DNA from: JBCDLI01 sp038745535
GTDB lineage: Bacteria > Pseudomonadota > Alphaproteobacteria > Rhizobiales > Rhizobiaceae
Reading direction: 5' to 3'
Length of the DNA stretch: 23,111 bases
Assembly (NCBI GenBank): GCA_038745535.1
Contig: JBCDLI010000044.1
Location: 1-23,111 of the forward strand
Below the pieces are notes generated by a model that saw only the letters and a list, made by a program, of their open reading frames with translations, was not told the DNA's origin and made no database searches. The position numbers and the translations under genes were made by a program. Below are positions 7,099-16,500 of this stretch, piece by piece. Position 1 is the first letter of the stretch. Every line of letters starts with the position of its first letter.

Positions 7099-8460
7099 TT
7101 AAACCCCAAGGGATTTCAGTTTGCGGTGCAGCGCGGAGCGCTCCATGCCAATGAATTCGGCAGTCTTGGAAATGTTGCCACCGAAGCGGTTGATCTGCGC
7201 CATGAGATATTCGCGTTCGAATTTCTCACGTGCCTCCCGAAGTGGCAGTGACATAATGTGAGCGCCATCTTGTGAAGGCGCCTTTGGTAGATCATCGTTT
7301 AGTTCGGCGGGTAATTTTTCAGCGGTAATCGACACCTCATCGGGGTCGTCGCGCGTCAATATCATCAGTCGCTCGATATTGTTTCGCAACTGCCGAACGT
7401 TTCCGGGCCACCGATGAGCCTGCAGGACTGCCATGGCATCGTTGTCAATGATTTTGCTCTTGATACCAGTCTGTTGGCTAATTTGCTTCATAAAACTCTG
7501 AATAAGCGCTGGAATATCCTCACGCCGTTGAGAAAGTGCGGGAACGTCAATCGGGACCACGGCAATACGGTTGAGCAAATCCCGGCGGAACTTGCCTTCT
7601 TCTGCTAATGCCTCCAAATCAGCCGCTGTAGAGCAAATGGTGCGAACGTCGACTTTCACGCGCCTGACGCCGCCGACACGTTCAAATTCTTGTTCAACAA
7701 GGACACGCAGGATTTTCGCCTGAGTCTCAAGCGGCATGTCAGCGACTTCATCAATGTAGAGTATCCCACCGTGTGCTTTCTCTAATGCACCAATCTTGCG
7801 CTCTGAACCGTTCGCTTCGGTGCCAAAAAGCTCCACTTCCATTCGACTGGGTGTGATGGTCGCCGCATTGATCATCACAAATGGGCCGTTTGCTCGCGGC
7901 GATGACTCGTGGATCGACTTGGCAACCATTCCCTTTCCGCAGCCAATCGGACCATTGATGAGAACACGGCTGTTTGTTGGCGAAACGCGAGCAATGGCTT
8001 GGCGCAGGGTGTTCATCGCCAACGAATTTCCTACCAATTCAGCGCTATCGACGGTCTGTTGCTTGAGTTCATTCACCTCTTGCTTGAGCGCACTGGTTTC
8101 AAGCGCACGATCAGCGACGAGCACGAGCCGATCAGCCTTAAAGGGCTTTTCGATGTAATCGTAAGCGCCATTTTTAATCGCAGAGACCGCTGTCTCAATG
8201 TTTCCGTGACCCGAAATCATCACAACAGGGAGACCCGGATGCATGGACTGGATTTCTTCCAGCAATTCCAAACCATCAAGCTTTGAGCCCTGAAGCCATA
8301 TGTCGAGAAAGATCAGCCGCGGCACTCGCTCTGCGATTGCATTGAGCGCAGATTCGCTGCCGCTGGCGGTGCGTGTGGCATACCCTTCGTCTTCCAGAAT
8401 TCCGGAAACGATTTCACGGATGTCTTCTTCATCGTCGATGACGAGGATGTCGGCTTTCAT
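7099..8460 (-). CDS. ntrX: Response regulator NtrX (NtrC-like AAA+ regulator)
   Basis: A protein of 453 residues. The receiver domain (1-120) keeps the acidic pair Asp10/Glu11, the phospho-acceptor Asp53 (FLDIWLQ) and Lys105 (EKPF). The AAA+ domain (~140-370) has Walker A GPIGCGKG (170-177), Walker B ILYIDEVAD (233-241), the arginine-finger region FRRDLLNR and WPGNVRQL. A Fis-type helix-turn-helix closes the protein (RFGGNISKTAEFIGMERSALHRKL). The loop that normally carries GAFTGA, which contacts sigma-54, is replaced by a shorter segment (LFGTEANGSERKIGALE), as known for alphaproteobacterial NtrX; it therefore may not act as a classical sigma-54 activator. The start overlaps the ntrY stop as ATGA. 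Confidence 0.95.
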   Translation of the reverse strand: MKADILVIDDEEDIREIVSGILEDEGYATRTASGSESALNAIAERVPRLIFLDIWLQGSKLDGLELLEEIQSMHPGLPVVMISGHGNIETAVSAIKNGAYDYIEKPFKADRLVLVADRALETSALKQEVNELKQQTVDSAELVGNSLAMNTLRQAIARVSPTNSRVLINGPIGCGKGMVAKSIHESSPRANGPFVMINAATITPSRMEVELFGTEANGSERKIGALEKAHGGILYIDEVADMPLETQAKILRVLVEQEFERVGGVRRVKVDVRTICSTAADLEALAEEGKFRRDLLNRIAVVPIDVPALSQRREDIPALIQSFMKQISQQTGIKSKIIDNDAMAVLQAHRWPGNVRQLRNNIERLMILTRDDPDEVSITAEKLPAELNDDLPKAPSQDGAHIMSLPLREAREKFEREYLMAQINRFGGNISKTAEFIGMERSALHRKLKSLGV

Positions 8461-10754
8461 GCCGCTTCTTCCTTTGTTTCTTGGTTATGGGGTTCGGTTT
8501 GCGGCTTTGCGACCGGCAACGTCAATCGGACCATTGCACCACTGGACTGGATGCCGTCGACGGGCGGGGCGTCGAACAACTCAAGCCTCCCGCTGTGGTC
8601 TTCCATAATTTTGCGGACGATGGCGAGGCCGAGGCCGGTCCCCTTTTCGCGCGTCGTCATGTAAGGCTCCAAAAGCTTGTGACGGTCTTCTTTGGGAAGC
8701 CCTTTGCCGTTGTCGATCACGTCCACTTGAATACAGCGGGCATCACTTGCGGTCCTGGCGCGCACGAGTATTTTGCCCTTCGGTGCGTTTCCCTGCTCCG
8801 CGAGTTGTCTGGCCTCAATCGCTTCTGTGGCGTTCTTGATGACGTTTCCAACCGCTTGGCCGATCAGCCTATGGTCAAAATTGCACCTCAGCGCTTCCTC
8901 TGAAATTGCGTGTTTGAACGAGACTTCGGGGCGGCTGACTTGCACGAGGAACATCGCTTCTTTCACTGTTTCCCGAATGTCGCCGACGCTCATGACAGGC
9001 TTGGGCATGCGAGCAAACGAAGAAAACTCGTCCACCATACGACCGATATCTGAAACCTGCCGGACAATCGTCGCCAGACACTGGTCGAAAACTGCGCGGT
9101 CTTCGTCGGCGATGTTCTTGCCGTATCGCCGTTTAATCCGTTCGGCGGATAGCTGAATGGGTGTAAGCGGATTTTTGATTTCGTGGGCGATGCGCCGCGC
9201 AACATCTGCCCAAGCGGTTGAGCGCTGTGCTTCAACCAGATCGGTCACATCGTCGATAGTGATGACGTGGGTGACATGGCTGCCAGGTTTCGAGGCTGTG
9301 ATCTCATCATCAATCGCGATTTGTACGTTCAACACGCGCTCTTTCGCGCGTTTATCCAAGATCTTTATTTGTTTTCGAATGTCGTGGCGGCCCGACCGCT
9401 TAATCTCGCTGAAAAGCGTTGCGATCGGTTCGCTTAATTGGCTCAAGGGTGTGCCGACTTTGATGGTATCGTTCATCCCCAGCGTTTGCTCGACAAAGGT
9501 GTTTGCAATGGTCACGCAACCGTCTTCGCCAACGCCAATTACACCAGCAGACACGCCCGCTAACACAGCTTCGGAAAAACGGCGACGCTCATCAATGCTA
9601 TCTCGAGCGACAACCAATTCATCGCGCTGGCCTTTCAATTGACCAAGCATTCCATTGAATGTCTCTGAAAGATAACCGACGTCACCGTCCGAGGCGCGAA
9701 CGGGCACGCGAATTTCCAGGTTGCCGTCGGCCACTTCTTGAGCGGCACCAATCAGTTGCCGAATAGGACGTACGAGGCGGTTAGCCACCGCAATCGCTGC
9801 CCAGATCGCAGCCAAGAGCAAGATCAGCGTCAGCCCGGCATAGAGGAGCGCGAACGCGATCTGCACGTTGCCTCGATTGTCTTCCAGAAGCTGATACTCG
9901 TCGCGATTTTGTTCCATTAGGCGTACGGCATCCAGTGCTTCAGCACTGACCGTCCGCACGGTGAACAAATACATATCGTCGAAATCGCGGAACTTGATCA
10001 CCGCGCCGACAAGATTGGTCACGCCTGGCGGAATTATGACCGGGTCTGCCTCGCGCGCATCGGCAAGCGCTTCCTCAGGTGGAAGTGGCAGTGGGCGCGC
10101 TGTTTCGATATCAGCGCTCATGACGATCGTGCCGTCGCGGCGCATCATGAATGCGCCGAGCATACCGCGACCCCTTGCTTGTTGGGTCAAGAGTTCGCGA
10201 AAACCGGTGCGGTCCAGATTGAAAACCACGCGGCGTTGTTCCAGCGCAAACGCCACCGTGATGGTTGCGTTTCGCAAATTTATTGCCGTCTCGTTTATAT
10301 AGGCTTCGGTCACCGATTGTGATGAGTCGACGATGGATCGCGTCCGTAGTTCAAACCAACGATCCAGGCCCAAATCGAGCGTGATGGCGGCCACAAGAGC
10401 GACAATCACCGCAGGAACTGCTGCGATAATCGAAAAGAACATCACGATGCGGATGTGGAGGCGCGCCGCTGCACGTCGGTTTCGTCTGGCTGCCAAGAGG
10501 CGTCGCACTTCAAAAATGATCAGTGTGACAAGGGCAGCCACAACGATACAGTTGACCCAAATCGCGATGTTTGCGGTTCTTGCGTTGGGCTGAATGGGCG
10601 TGAGACCGACCAAGACGACAAATGTGGCGGCTGAGCAAATCAAGCCCAAACCAACGACGACCACACCGAAAGCGAGCCGCGCACTACCGTAAAGCGACGA
10701 TGCGCGATCAAAGATGGAATTCGCAGAGGTGTCTTGGCTGCTCAGTGAAACCAT
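8457..10754 (-). CDS. ntrY: Sensor histidine kinase NtrY
   Basis: A 765-residue membrane kinase. Hydrophobic segments lie near residues 28-50, 65-82, 103-128 and 298-324, so a periplasmic sensory domain spans ~130-297. It is followed by HAMP (~325-380), PAS (~390-500), the dimerisation/phospho-acceptor helix with His524 (RRIAHEIKNPLTP), and a catalytic ATP domain with N box around Asn641 (NVIKNATEAIE), DNGKG (681-685) and GTGLGL (705-710). It phosphorylates NtrX; family members sense redox/oxygen or nitrogen status. It is the first gene of the run; 88 bases separate it from the solute-binding protein gene upstream, where only a weak promoter-like pair (TTGCAA ... CATATA) is seen. ntrB and ntrC are not upstream. 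Confidence 0.95.
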   Translation of the reverse strand: MVSLSSQDTSANSIFDRASSLYGSARLAFGVVVVGLGLICSAATFVVLVGLTPIQPNARTANIAIWVNCIVVAALVTLIIFEVRRLLAARRNRRAAARLHIRIVMFFSIIAAVPAVIVALVAAITLDLGLDRWFELRTRSIVDSSQSVTEAYINETAINLRNATITVAFALEQRRVVFNLDRTGFRELLTQQARGRGMLGAFMMRRDGTIVMSADIETARPLPLPPEEALADAREADPVIIPPGVTNLVGAVIKFRDFDDMYLFTVRTVSAEALDAVRLMEQNRDEYQLLEDNRGNVQIAFALLYAGLTLILLLAAIWAAIAVANRLVRPIRQLIGAAQEVADGNLEIRVPVRASDGDVGYLSETFNGMLGQLKGQRDELVVARDSIDERRRFSEAVLAGVSAGVIGVGEDGCVTIANTFVEQTLGMNDTIKVGTPLSQLSEPIATLFSEIKRSGRHDIRKQIKILDKRAKERVLNVQIAIDDEITASKPGSHVTHVITIDDVTDLVEAQRSTAWADVARRIAHEIKNPLTPIQLSAERIKRRYGKNIADEDRAVFDQCLATIVRQVSDIGRMVDEFSSFARMPKPVMSVGDIRETVKEAMFLVQVSRPEVSFKHAISEEALRCNFDHRLIGQAVGNVIKNATEAIEARQLAEQGNAPKGKILVRARTASDARCIQVDVIDNGKGLPKEDRHKLLEPYMTTREKGTGLGLAIVRKIMEDHSGRLELFDAPPVDGIQSSGAMVRLTLPVAKPQTEPHNQETKEEAA

Positions 10755-10842
10755 TGATGTATCGCTCTAGCGCATTTCACTGCGACGTATATGCAACAGT
10801 TTGTGGCAGCATTGCAACGATACTTGTCGATAAGCCTGTTCG

Positions 10843-12678
10843 CTACTGCTCGTCCGACCACCAGACCGGGATTTGATACCCATACAGGGGCGTATCGCCT
10901 TCCGGAAACTTCACGTAAGACCAGTGTGCCACCCATTTTTCGCGAAGGTGGTAGAGCGGAATGGCGTAGTGACCGGAAATAAGCACACGGTCCAAAGCGC
11001 GCACTGCGGCGGAGAATTCATCTCGGTCACGCGCATCAACGATTTCCCCAATCAACGCATCGATGGCGGGGTTGTTGGCGCCAGCAAAGTTGAACGTTCC
11101 TTCGGGTTCGACGGCTTGCGTTCCCCAGCGCCAAACTTGCTCAGCGCCCGGTGAAAGCGACGCGGACAGCGACGCAGCAACGAGATCGTAGTCGTAGGTC
11201 TGGCGTCTTTGCTGGAATTGGGCATCGTCCACATTGCGCAGTGATACCGCGATGCCGATCACTTCGGCAGCGCGTTGAATGGAAAGCGCCATGCGCTCAA
11301 CTTCATCTTTTGATGCACCGGCGGCGGTGCCAAGAAGAACTTCAAATGCGAGTTGCTGACCGTCTTTTTGCATTTGCCCGTCGACAATGGCGTAGCCTGC
11401 TTCACGAAGCTTTTGCACCGCATTGCGTAGTACCGAACGATCTCGGCCGGAACCATCGGTCACCGTTGGCGCGTAGGTGCCGTCCATCACAGATGGCAGA
11501 ACGCTGTCCGAAAATGGCTCCAGCAATGCCCGTTCCTCGTCTGTTGCCGGTTTTCCGAGAGCGGATAGCTCATCGGAATTTTGCCAGTACGAACCCGTGC
11601 GCGTGTAGCGCCCCGAAAAAAGGTTTGCGTTGACCCACTCAAAGTCAAACAGCATGCCGATAGCTTCGCGCACGGCGCGGTCTGCAAAGACTTCCTTGCG
11701 CGTGTTGAAAAAGAAGCCGAGGAAACGTTCGGGCCTTTCTGATACGAACGTTGATTTTACAATCCGTCCGTCCTCCACAGCGGGAAAATCGTAATTGTTT
11801 TCCCAAGCAACCGGATCACCTTCGGGATAGATGTCAAACACACCTTTCTTGAACGCTTCAAAGCGTGCCGTGTTATCGCGAAAATACTCCACCGCAACGG
11901 TCTCGTAATTTGCAAAACCCTGCATCGCTGGAACATCTTTTCCCCAGTAGTCAGGGTTGCGACGATACGTGATCCGGGTACCCGGTTCGACACTGTCGAC
12001 CACGTAGGGACCGGAGCCGATCAGAGGCGTCAGGCCTGAACTGTCAAAACTTTCAAGGTCAGTTGCGTGTTTAGGCAGAACCGGCGTCAGTGCGATGATG
12101 AGCGGAAACTCTCGGTTCGATGTCTCGTTGAAATTAAAGCGGACCTTGCGGTCGCCGATTTTTTCAATCGACTCAATTTGAGCTGTCCGTCGGTTGTAGG
12201 GCGGCCGTCCTTTTTCAGTGAACAATTCATAGGTGAAAATGACGTCTTCGGGCGTAACCGGAACGCCATCTGACCACCTCGCATTGTCGTTCAGCGTGAA
12301 TTCGATGAAGGTTCGATCCTCATCCCACTCCGCCTTCTCAGCAAGGAGGCCATACATGGTGAATGGTTCATCGCGAGACCGCAGCATGAGTGATTCAAAG
12401 ACGAGATTGCCGAATTCGGGATCCCACACGCCACGCGCAGTCGTTCGCATGGATTTTAGCACAAACGGGTTCAAACTGTCGAAGGTACCAACGACGCCGT
12501 AAGCAATCGAGCCCGTCTGATTGGCGTCGGGATTTGCGTAAGGGAAATGCGTGTAGTCGGCTGGCAACGCTGGTTCGCCATGCATTGCTATTCCATGCTG
12601 AGGTTCTGCCAAAACACTTGAAGAAAACGCCACTAAAGCGGTCGCGAGCATCGCCGTTAGCATCGAGATGTTCTTCAT
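10843..12678 (-). CDS. ABC transporter periplasmic substrate-binding protein, family 5 (YejA-like)
   Basis: A protein of 611 residues with a Sec signal peptide (residues 1-24, cleavage after SSSVLA) and no lipobox. The mature part has the SBP_bac_5 pattern: YGVVGTFDSLNPFVLK, WDPEFGNLVFESLM, ARWSDGVPVTPEDVIFTYELF, GSGPYVVDSVEPG, REAIGMLFDFEWVN, and the C-terminal IPLYHLREKWVAHW. The THFPYANPDA opening and overall wording fit the YejA branch, which binds oligopeptides or microcin C-like peptides. Start ATG 12678 is preferred: GGAG lies nine bases upstream and the signal peptide begins there; the frame opens earlier, at 12753. No permease or ATPase gene (yejB, yejE, yejF) is adjacent, so partners must be encoded elsewhere. 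The exact ligand is unknown. Confidence 0.88.
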   Translation of the reverse strand: MKNISMLTAMLATALVAFSSSVLAEPQHGIAMHGEPALPADYTHFPYANPDANQTGSIAYGVVGTFDSLNPFVLKSMRTTARGVWDPEFGNLVFESLMLRSRDEPFTMYGLLAEKAEWDEDRTFIEFTLNDNARWSDGVPVTPEDVIFTYELFTEKGRPPYNRRTAQIESIEKIGDRKVRFNFNETSNREFPLIIALTPVLPKHATDLESFDSSGLTPLIGSGPYVVDSVEPGTRITYRRNPDYWGKDVPAMQGFANYETVAVEYFRDNTARFEAFKKGVFDIYPEGDPVAWENNYDFPAVEDGRIVKSTFVSERPERFLGFFFNTRKEVFADRAVREAIGMLFDFEWVNANLFSGRYTRTGSYWQNSDELSALGKPATDEERALLEPFSDSVLPSVMDGTYAPTVTDGSGRDRSVLRNAVQKLREAGYAIVDGQMQKDGQQLAFEVLLGTAAGASKDEVERMALSIQRAAEVIGIAVSLRNVDDAQFQQRRQTYDYDLVAASLSASLSPGAEQVWRWGTQAVEPEGTFNFAGANNPAIDALIGEIVDARDRDEFSAAVRALDRVLISGHYAIPLYHLREKWVAHWSYVKFPEGDTPLYGYQIPVWWSDEQ

Positions 12679-12778
12679 TCGTTTTGTCTCCGCCGAATCT
12701 GTGGACCTTAGTTGCCATGAGAAATGCGACTTTTTCCAGTAGTACCCGATCACCTTTCAAACTGGCATGTTGGGTTTG

Positions 12779-12806
12779 AGCCTGTTAGAGCGCACCGGCA
12801 CAGGCT
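12779..12806. repeat. Short inverted repeat between the solute-binding protein and ialB-like genes
   Basis: AGCCTGT (12779-12785) and ACAGGCT (12800-12806) are perfect 7-bp inverted arms around 14 bases. It lies in the 200-base divergent intergenic region, about 73 bases ahead of the ialB-like start. It could be an operator or a small leader hairpin; no other clear promoter element was recognised in this region. Confidence 0.4.
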
Positions 12807-12878
12807 GAGGCGCATTGTTGCCGCAAATTACTGCGAACGCCGCGGCCGGCAGGGAAGCTTAAAGAAAAAGGATACGGG

Positions 12879-13487
12879 ATGTTTTCCAGAATTTTGGTTG
12901 CTGCGTCTGCTTTTGCAGCGTTCGCATTTGGTGCTGCGGCACCGGCAATGGCCCAACAGGCGCAGGTTCCAGCCGGATGGTTCAAATCCTGTACCAAGCA
13001 GGCCGACAATGACATCTGCAACGTGCAGAACATCCGTACCGCCGCAAACGGGCAGCTTCTGACTGCGATCAATTTGATCCAAGTCAGCGGCACGGTGAAC
13101 CGCCAACTATTTCAGGTTGCAGTACCAACGGGTCGTGTGATCCCGGCAGGCGTTAGCATGCGCATTGATGGCGGGCAGCCGCAAAAAATCGACTATGCTA
13201 TTTGCCTTGCGGACCGTTGTATCGCGGAAGCGCCGTTGACCGACGCACTGGTCGCTTCGATGAAGCGCGGCGGCGAAGTTGTTTTGACGACGCTAAATTT
13301 CCAGCAGCAGCCCAACCCGATTACTTTCACGCTGAGTGGCTTCACTGCGGCCTACGACGGTGATCCATTGCAGCAGTCAGAACTGGAAGAGCGCCAACAG
13401 CAATTGCAGGCGGAAATCCAGAAGCGCCGCGAAGAGTTTCAGCAGCGTCTACGTGAAGAGCAGGAACGCGCCAAAGAAGGCGGTTAA
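12879..13487 (+). CDS. Invasion-associated locus B (IalB) family secreted protein
   Basis: A protein of 202 residues with a signal peptide (1-25, cleavage after APAMA). The mature domain follows the IalB family pattern: GWFKSC..., CNVQ, QVAVPTGRVIPAGVSMRIDGG, IDYAICLADRCIAEAPL, and a strand-rich end near residue 155. Four cysteines (38, 47, 109, 114) can form two disulfides in the periplasm. Residues ~165-200 are a highly charged Gln/Glu/Arg helix, probably a coiled coil. The name comes from a Bartonella protein linked with red-cell entry, but homologues are widespread in free-living Rhizobiales, so an invasion role is not implied. ATG 12879 has AAGGA seven bases upstream. The gene converges on mfd, with 18 bases between them, a neighbourhood seen in other Rhizobiales. 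Confidence 0.87.
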   Translation: MFSRILVAASAFAAFAFGAAAPAMAQQAQVPAGWFKSCTKQADNDICNVQNIRTAANGQLLTAINLIQVSGTVNRQLFQVAVPTGRVIPAGVSMRIDGGQPQKIDYAICLADRCIAEAPLTDALVASMKRGGEVVLTTLNFQQQPNPITFTLSGFTAAYDGDPLQQSELEERQQQLQAEIQKRREEFQQRLREEQERAKEGG

Positions 13488-13505
13488 TTCTCTCAAAATT
13501 GCTCG

Positions 13506-16500
13506 TCAGGCTGCCTCGGCAAGCTTGGCGAGCTTTGTCATCAGGACTGCAGTTCCGGCAAGGCGTTTGTCTGCCGATTGCCAATTTCGCGTGAACAACA
13601 CCGTCTGGTCCGGGCGGATTTTAGCCATTGTCCCCTCGCCTCCGATCAGTTGAACGAGGCCCGCCGGGTTTGCGAAATTCTTGTTGCGGAAGGCAACCAC
13701 GGCACCTTTCGGGCCAGCGTCGACCTTTTCTACATTCGCCTTGCGACATAGCGCTTTGATGTAAACGATCTTGAGCAAGTGCTCGACCTCTTCCGGCAGT
13801 GGACCAAATCGGTCCACGAGTTCAGCGCCAAGAGCATCTATTTCCTGCACCTCGGTCAAATCACCCATACGCCGATAAAGCGAAAGACGCAGATTGAGGT
13901 CGGGGACATAGCTCTCGGGGATAAGCGTCGATGTACCAATCGCGATTTGCGGCGACCACTTTGTGTCTTCGACGGCCTCACCACCTTTTATCTCCGCGAC
14001 TGCCTCTTCCAGCATTTGTTGGTAAAGTTCGAAGCCAACCTCTTTGATGTGGCCGGATTGTTCTTCGCCTAGAAGGTTACCGCCACCGCGGATGTCGAGA
14101 TCGTGGCTCGCAAGCTGAAAACCGGCTCCAAGCGTGTCGAGGCTCTGTAGTACTTTCAGTCGGCGATCTGCTTGTTTTGTGAGCGTCTTATTCGCGGGAA
14201 GCGTGAACAGCGCATAGGCGCGCAGCTTCGATCGACCAACCCGGCCTCGCAGCTGGTAGAGTTGCGCAAGGCCAAACATGTCCGCGCGATGCACTACAAG
14301 TGTGTTGGCCGTCGGAATATCGAGACCTGACTCCACGATGGTGGTCGATAACAGCACATCGTATTTGCCGTCGTAGAAAGCATTCATGATGTCTTCGAGT
14401 TGGCCAGGCGGCATTTGACCGTGCGCGATGACGACACGCAATTCAGGGACGTGCTCGTCCAGGAAGGTTTTCACCTCATCAAGATCGCTGATGCGTGGGC
14501 AAACATAGAAACTCTGACCACCGCGATAGCGCTCGCGCATCAAGGTCTCGCGAATGATCAGCGTGTCGAAGGGAGAAACGAATGTGCGCACGGCAAGCCG
14601 ATCAACCGGCGGCGTGGTAATCAATGAGAGCTCCCGAACGCCGGTGAGTGCGAGTTGAAGCGTTCGCGGAATGGGCGTCGCAGAAAGCGTCAGTACGTGC
14701 ACATCCGCCTTTAGCTGTTTCAACTTCTCTTTGTGTTTCACACCGAAATGCTGCTCTTCATCGACGATCAGCAATCCGAGATTTTTGGCCTTTACGCGCT
14801 CGCCCAAAAGCGCATGCGTGCCAACAACGATATCTGTCGAACCGTCTGCAAAGCCTGCTTTAGCTTCACTCAATGCCTTTGGTCCGGCCAATCGCGACGC
14901 GTGGCCCACGTTAATTGGCAGACCGTGGAAACGTTCTGAAAATGATTTGAAGTGTTGGCGGGCAAGAAGCGTTGTTGGCACCACGACAGCCACCTGCACC
15001 CCGTTTAATGCGGCTACGAATGCCGCTCGCAGGGCGACCTCTGTTTTGCCGAAACCAACATCACCACAGACAAGGCGGTCCATCGGTCTGCCAAGCCCCA
15101 GATCATCGACCACAGCGTCAATCGCTGCTGCTTGGTCCTCTGTTTCCTCGTATGGGAAGCGTGCCGAAAACTCGTCGTATAATCCTGCTGGAGGCTGCAG
15201 GCGCGGCGCATCTCGCATAGTACGTTCGGCAGCAATGCGGATGAGCTCTTCTGCCATCTCAAGCAAGCGCTTTTTGAGCTTTGCCTTGCGTGCCTGCCAG
15301 GCAACCCCGCCGAGTTTGTCGAGTTGGGCTTCGGTAACATCGGAACCGTAGCGGGAGAGAAGCTCTATGTTCTCGACCGGCAGAAAAAGTCTGCCGTCAC
15401 TTGCGTAGTGCAGCTCTAAACAATCGTGCGGCGCGCCCATCGCCTCAATCGTTTTGAGCCCCTCAAAACGACCAATGCCATGATCGACGTGCACCACCAA
15501 ATCACCTTCTGATAGCGAGGATACCTCGGCTATGAAGTCGGAACCTTTTTTGCGGCGACGGTGGCGCACGATCCTGTCACCGAGCACGTCCTGTTCTGCG
15601 ATGATTGCAAAGTCGTCGGTTTCAAAGCCGTGCTCAGTGTTCAGCACAGCTGAGTGCAGTGTGCCGTCTTTCAGGCCTGATAGCTCTTCGATAACAGCTG
15701 GCGTGCGCAAACCGTGCTCGGCCAGTATGCCGTTTAGTCGTCCAAGTGATCCATCTGTCCACGCGCTCACGACAACTGTTTTCCCGCCATCTTCCAACGC
15801 ATGAATGTGCTTCACCGCTGCTTCGAAAACGTTCGCTTTGTCGTCAGCGCGCTCATTGCTGAAGCTCCGCCCCGGCCGAATTCCAAGATTGAACACAGCC
15901 TTGGTTTCAGTTGGGGGTTGCTCAAACGGTGACAAGACCAACGTCGACGCCGATGGCTCTGCGTCCAATTCTGCCAGCGAGAGGTAAAGCTTGCTTGGCT
16001 CAATTGGCTTGTACGGCACGCTCTCGGCGCTCGCTTTTGCGTCTGCCTGTCGGGTCCGAGAATCGTAGTGATCTTCAACCTGTTTGAACCGCTCCGCGAC
16101 CGCATCGCGGGCCATATGTTCGTAAACGACAGCAGTGCCATCACCACAAACTTGGCTAAGCGTTGTCAAAGCTTCGTGAAAAAACGGCAGCCAGTGCTCC
16201 ATGCCAGCAAAGCGGGATTTCGATATGACAGCGTTGTAAAGCGCATCATCACGGCTGGGCGCACCGAACTCTGAGATGTAGTTCCGACGGAAGCGCGCCA
16301 CGCTTTCATCGTCCAGAACCACTTCCGATAAAACCGCAAACTCAAAGCTTTTGAGTTGGCGCGTTGTCATCTGGGTGGCGGCATCGAATGCGCGGATTGA
16401 TTCAAGTTCGTCGCCGAAGAAGTCTAGCCTGATCGGTTCATCATCAGCCGAAACAAATACGTCGAGAATGCCACCGCGCACCGCGTATTCACCGGGTTCG

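Noticed and set aside
14671..15351. A 226-codon open frame antisense to mfd
   Set aside because: Low-complexity Ser/Arg/Ala composition, entirely inside conserved mfd helicase domains; a shadow frame.
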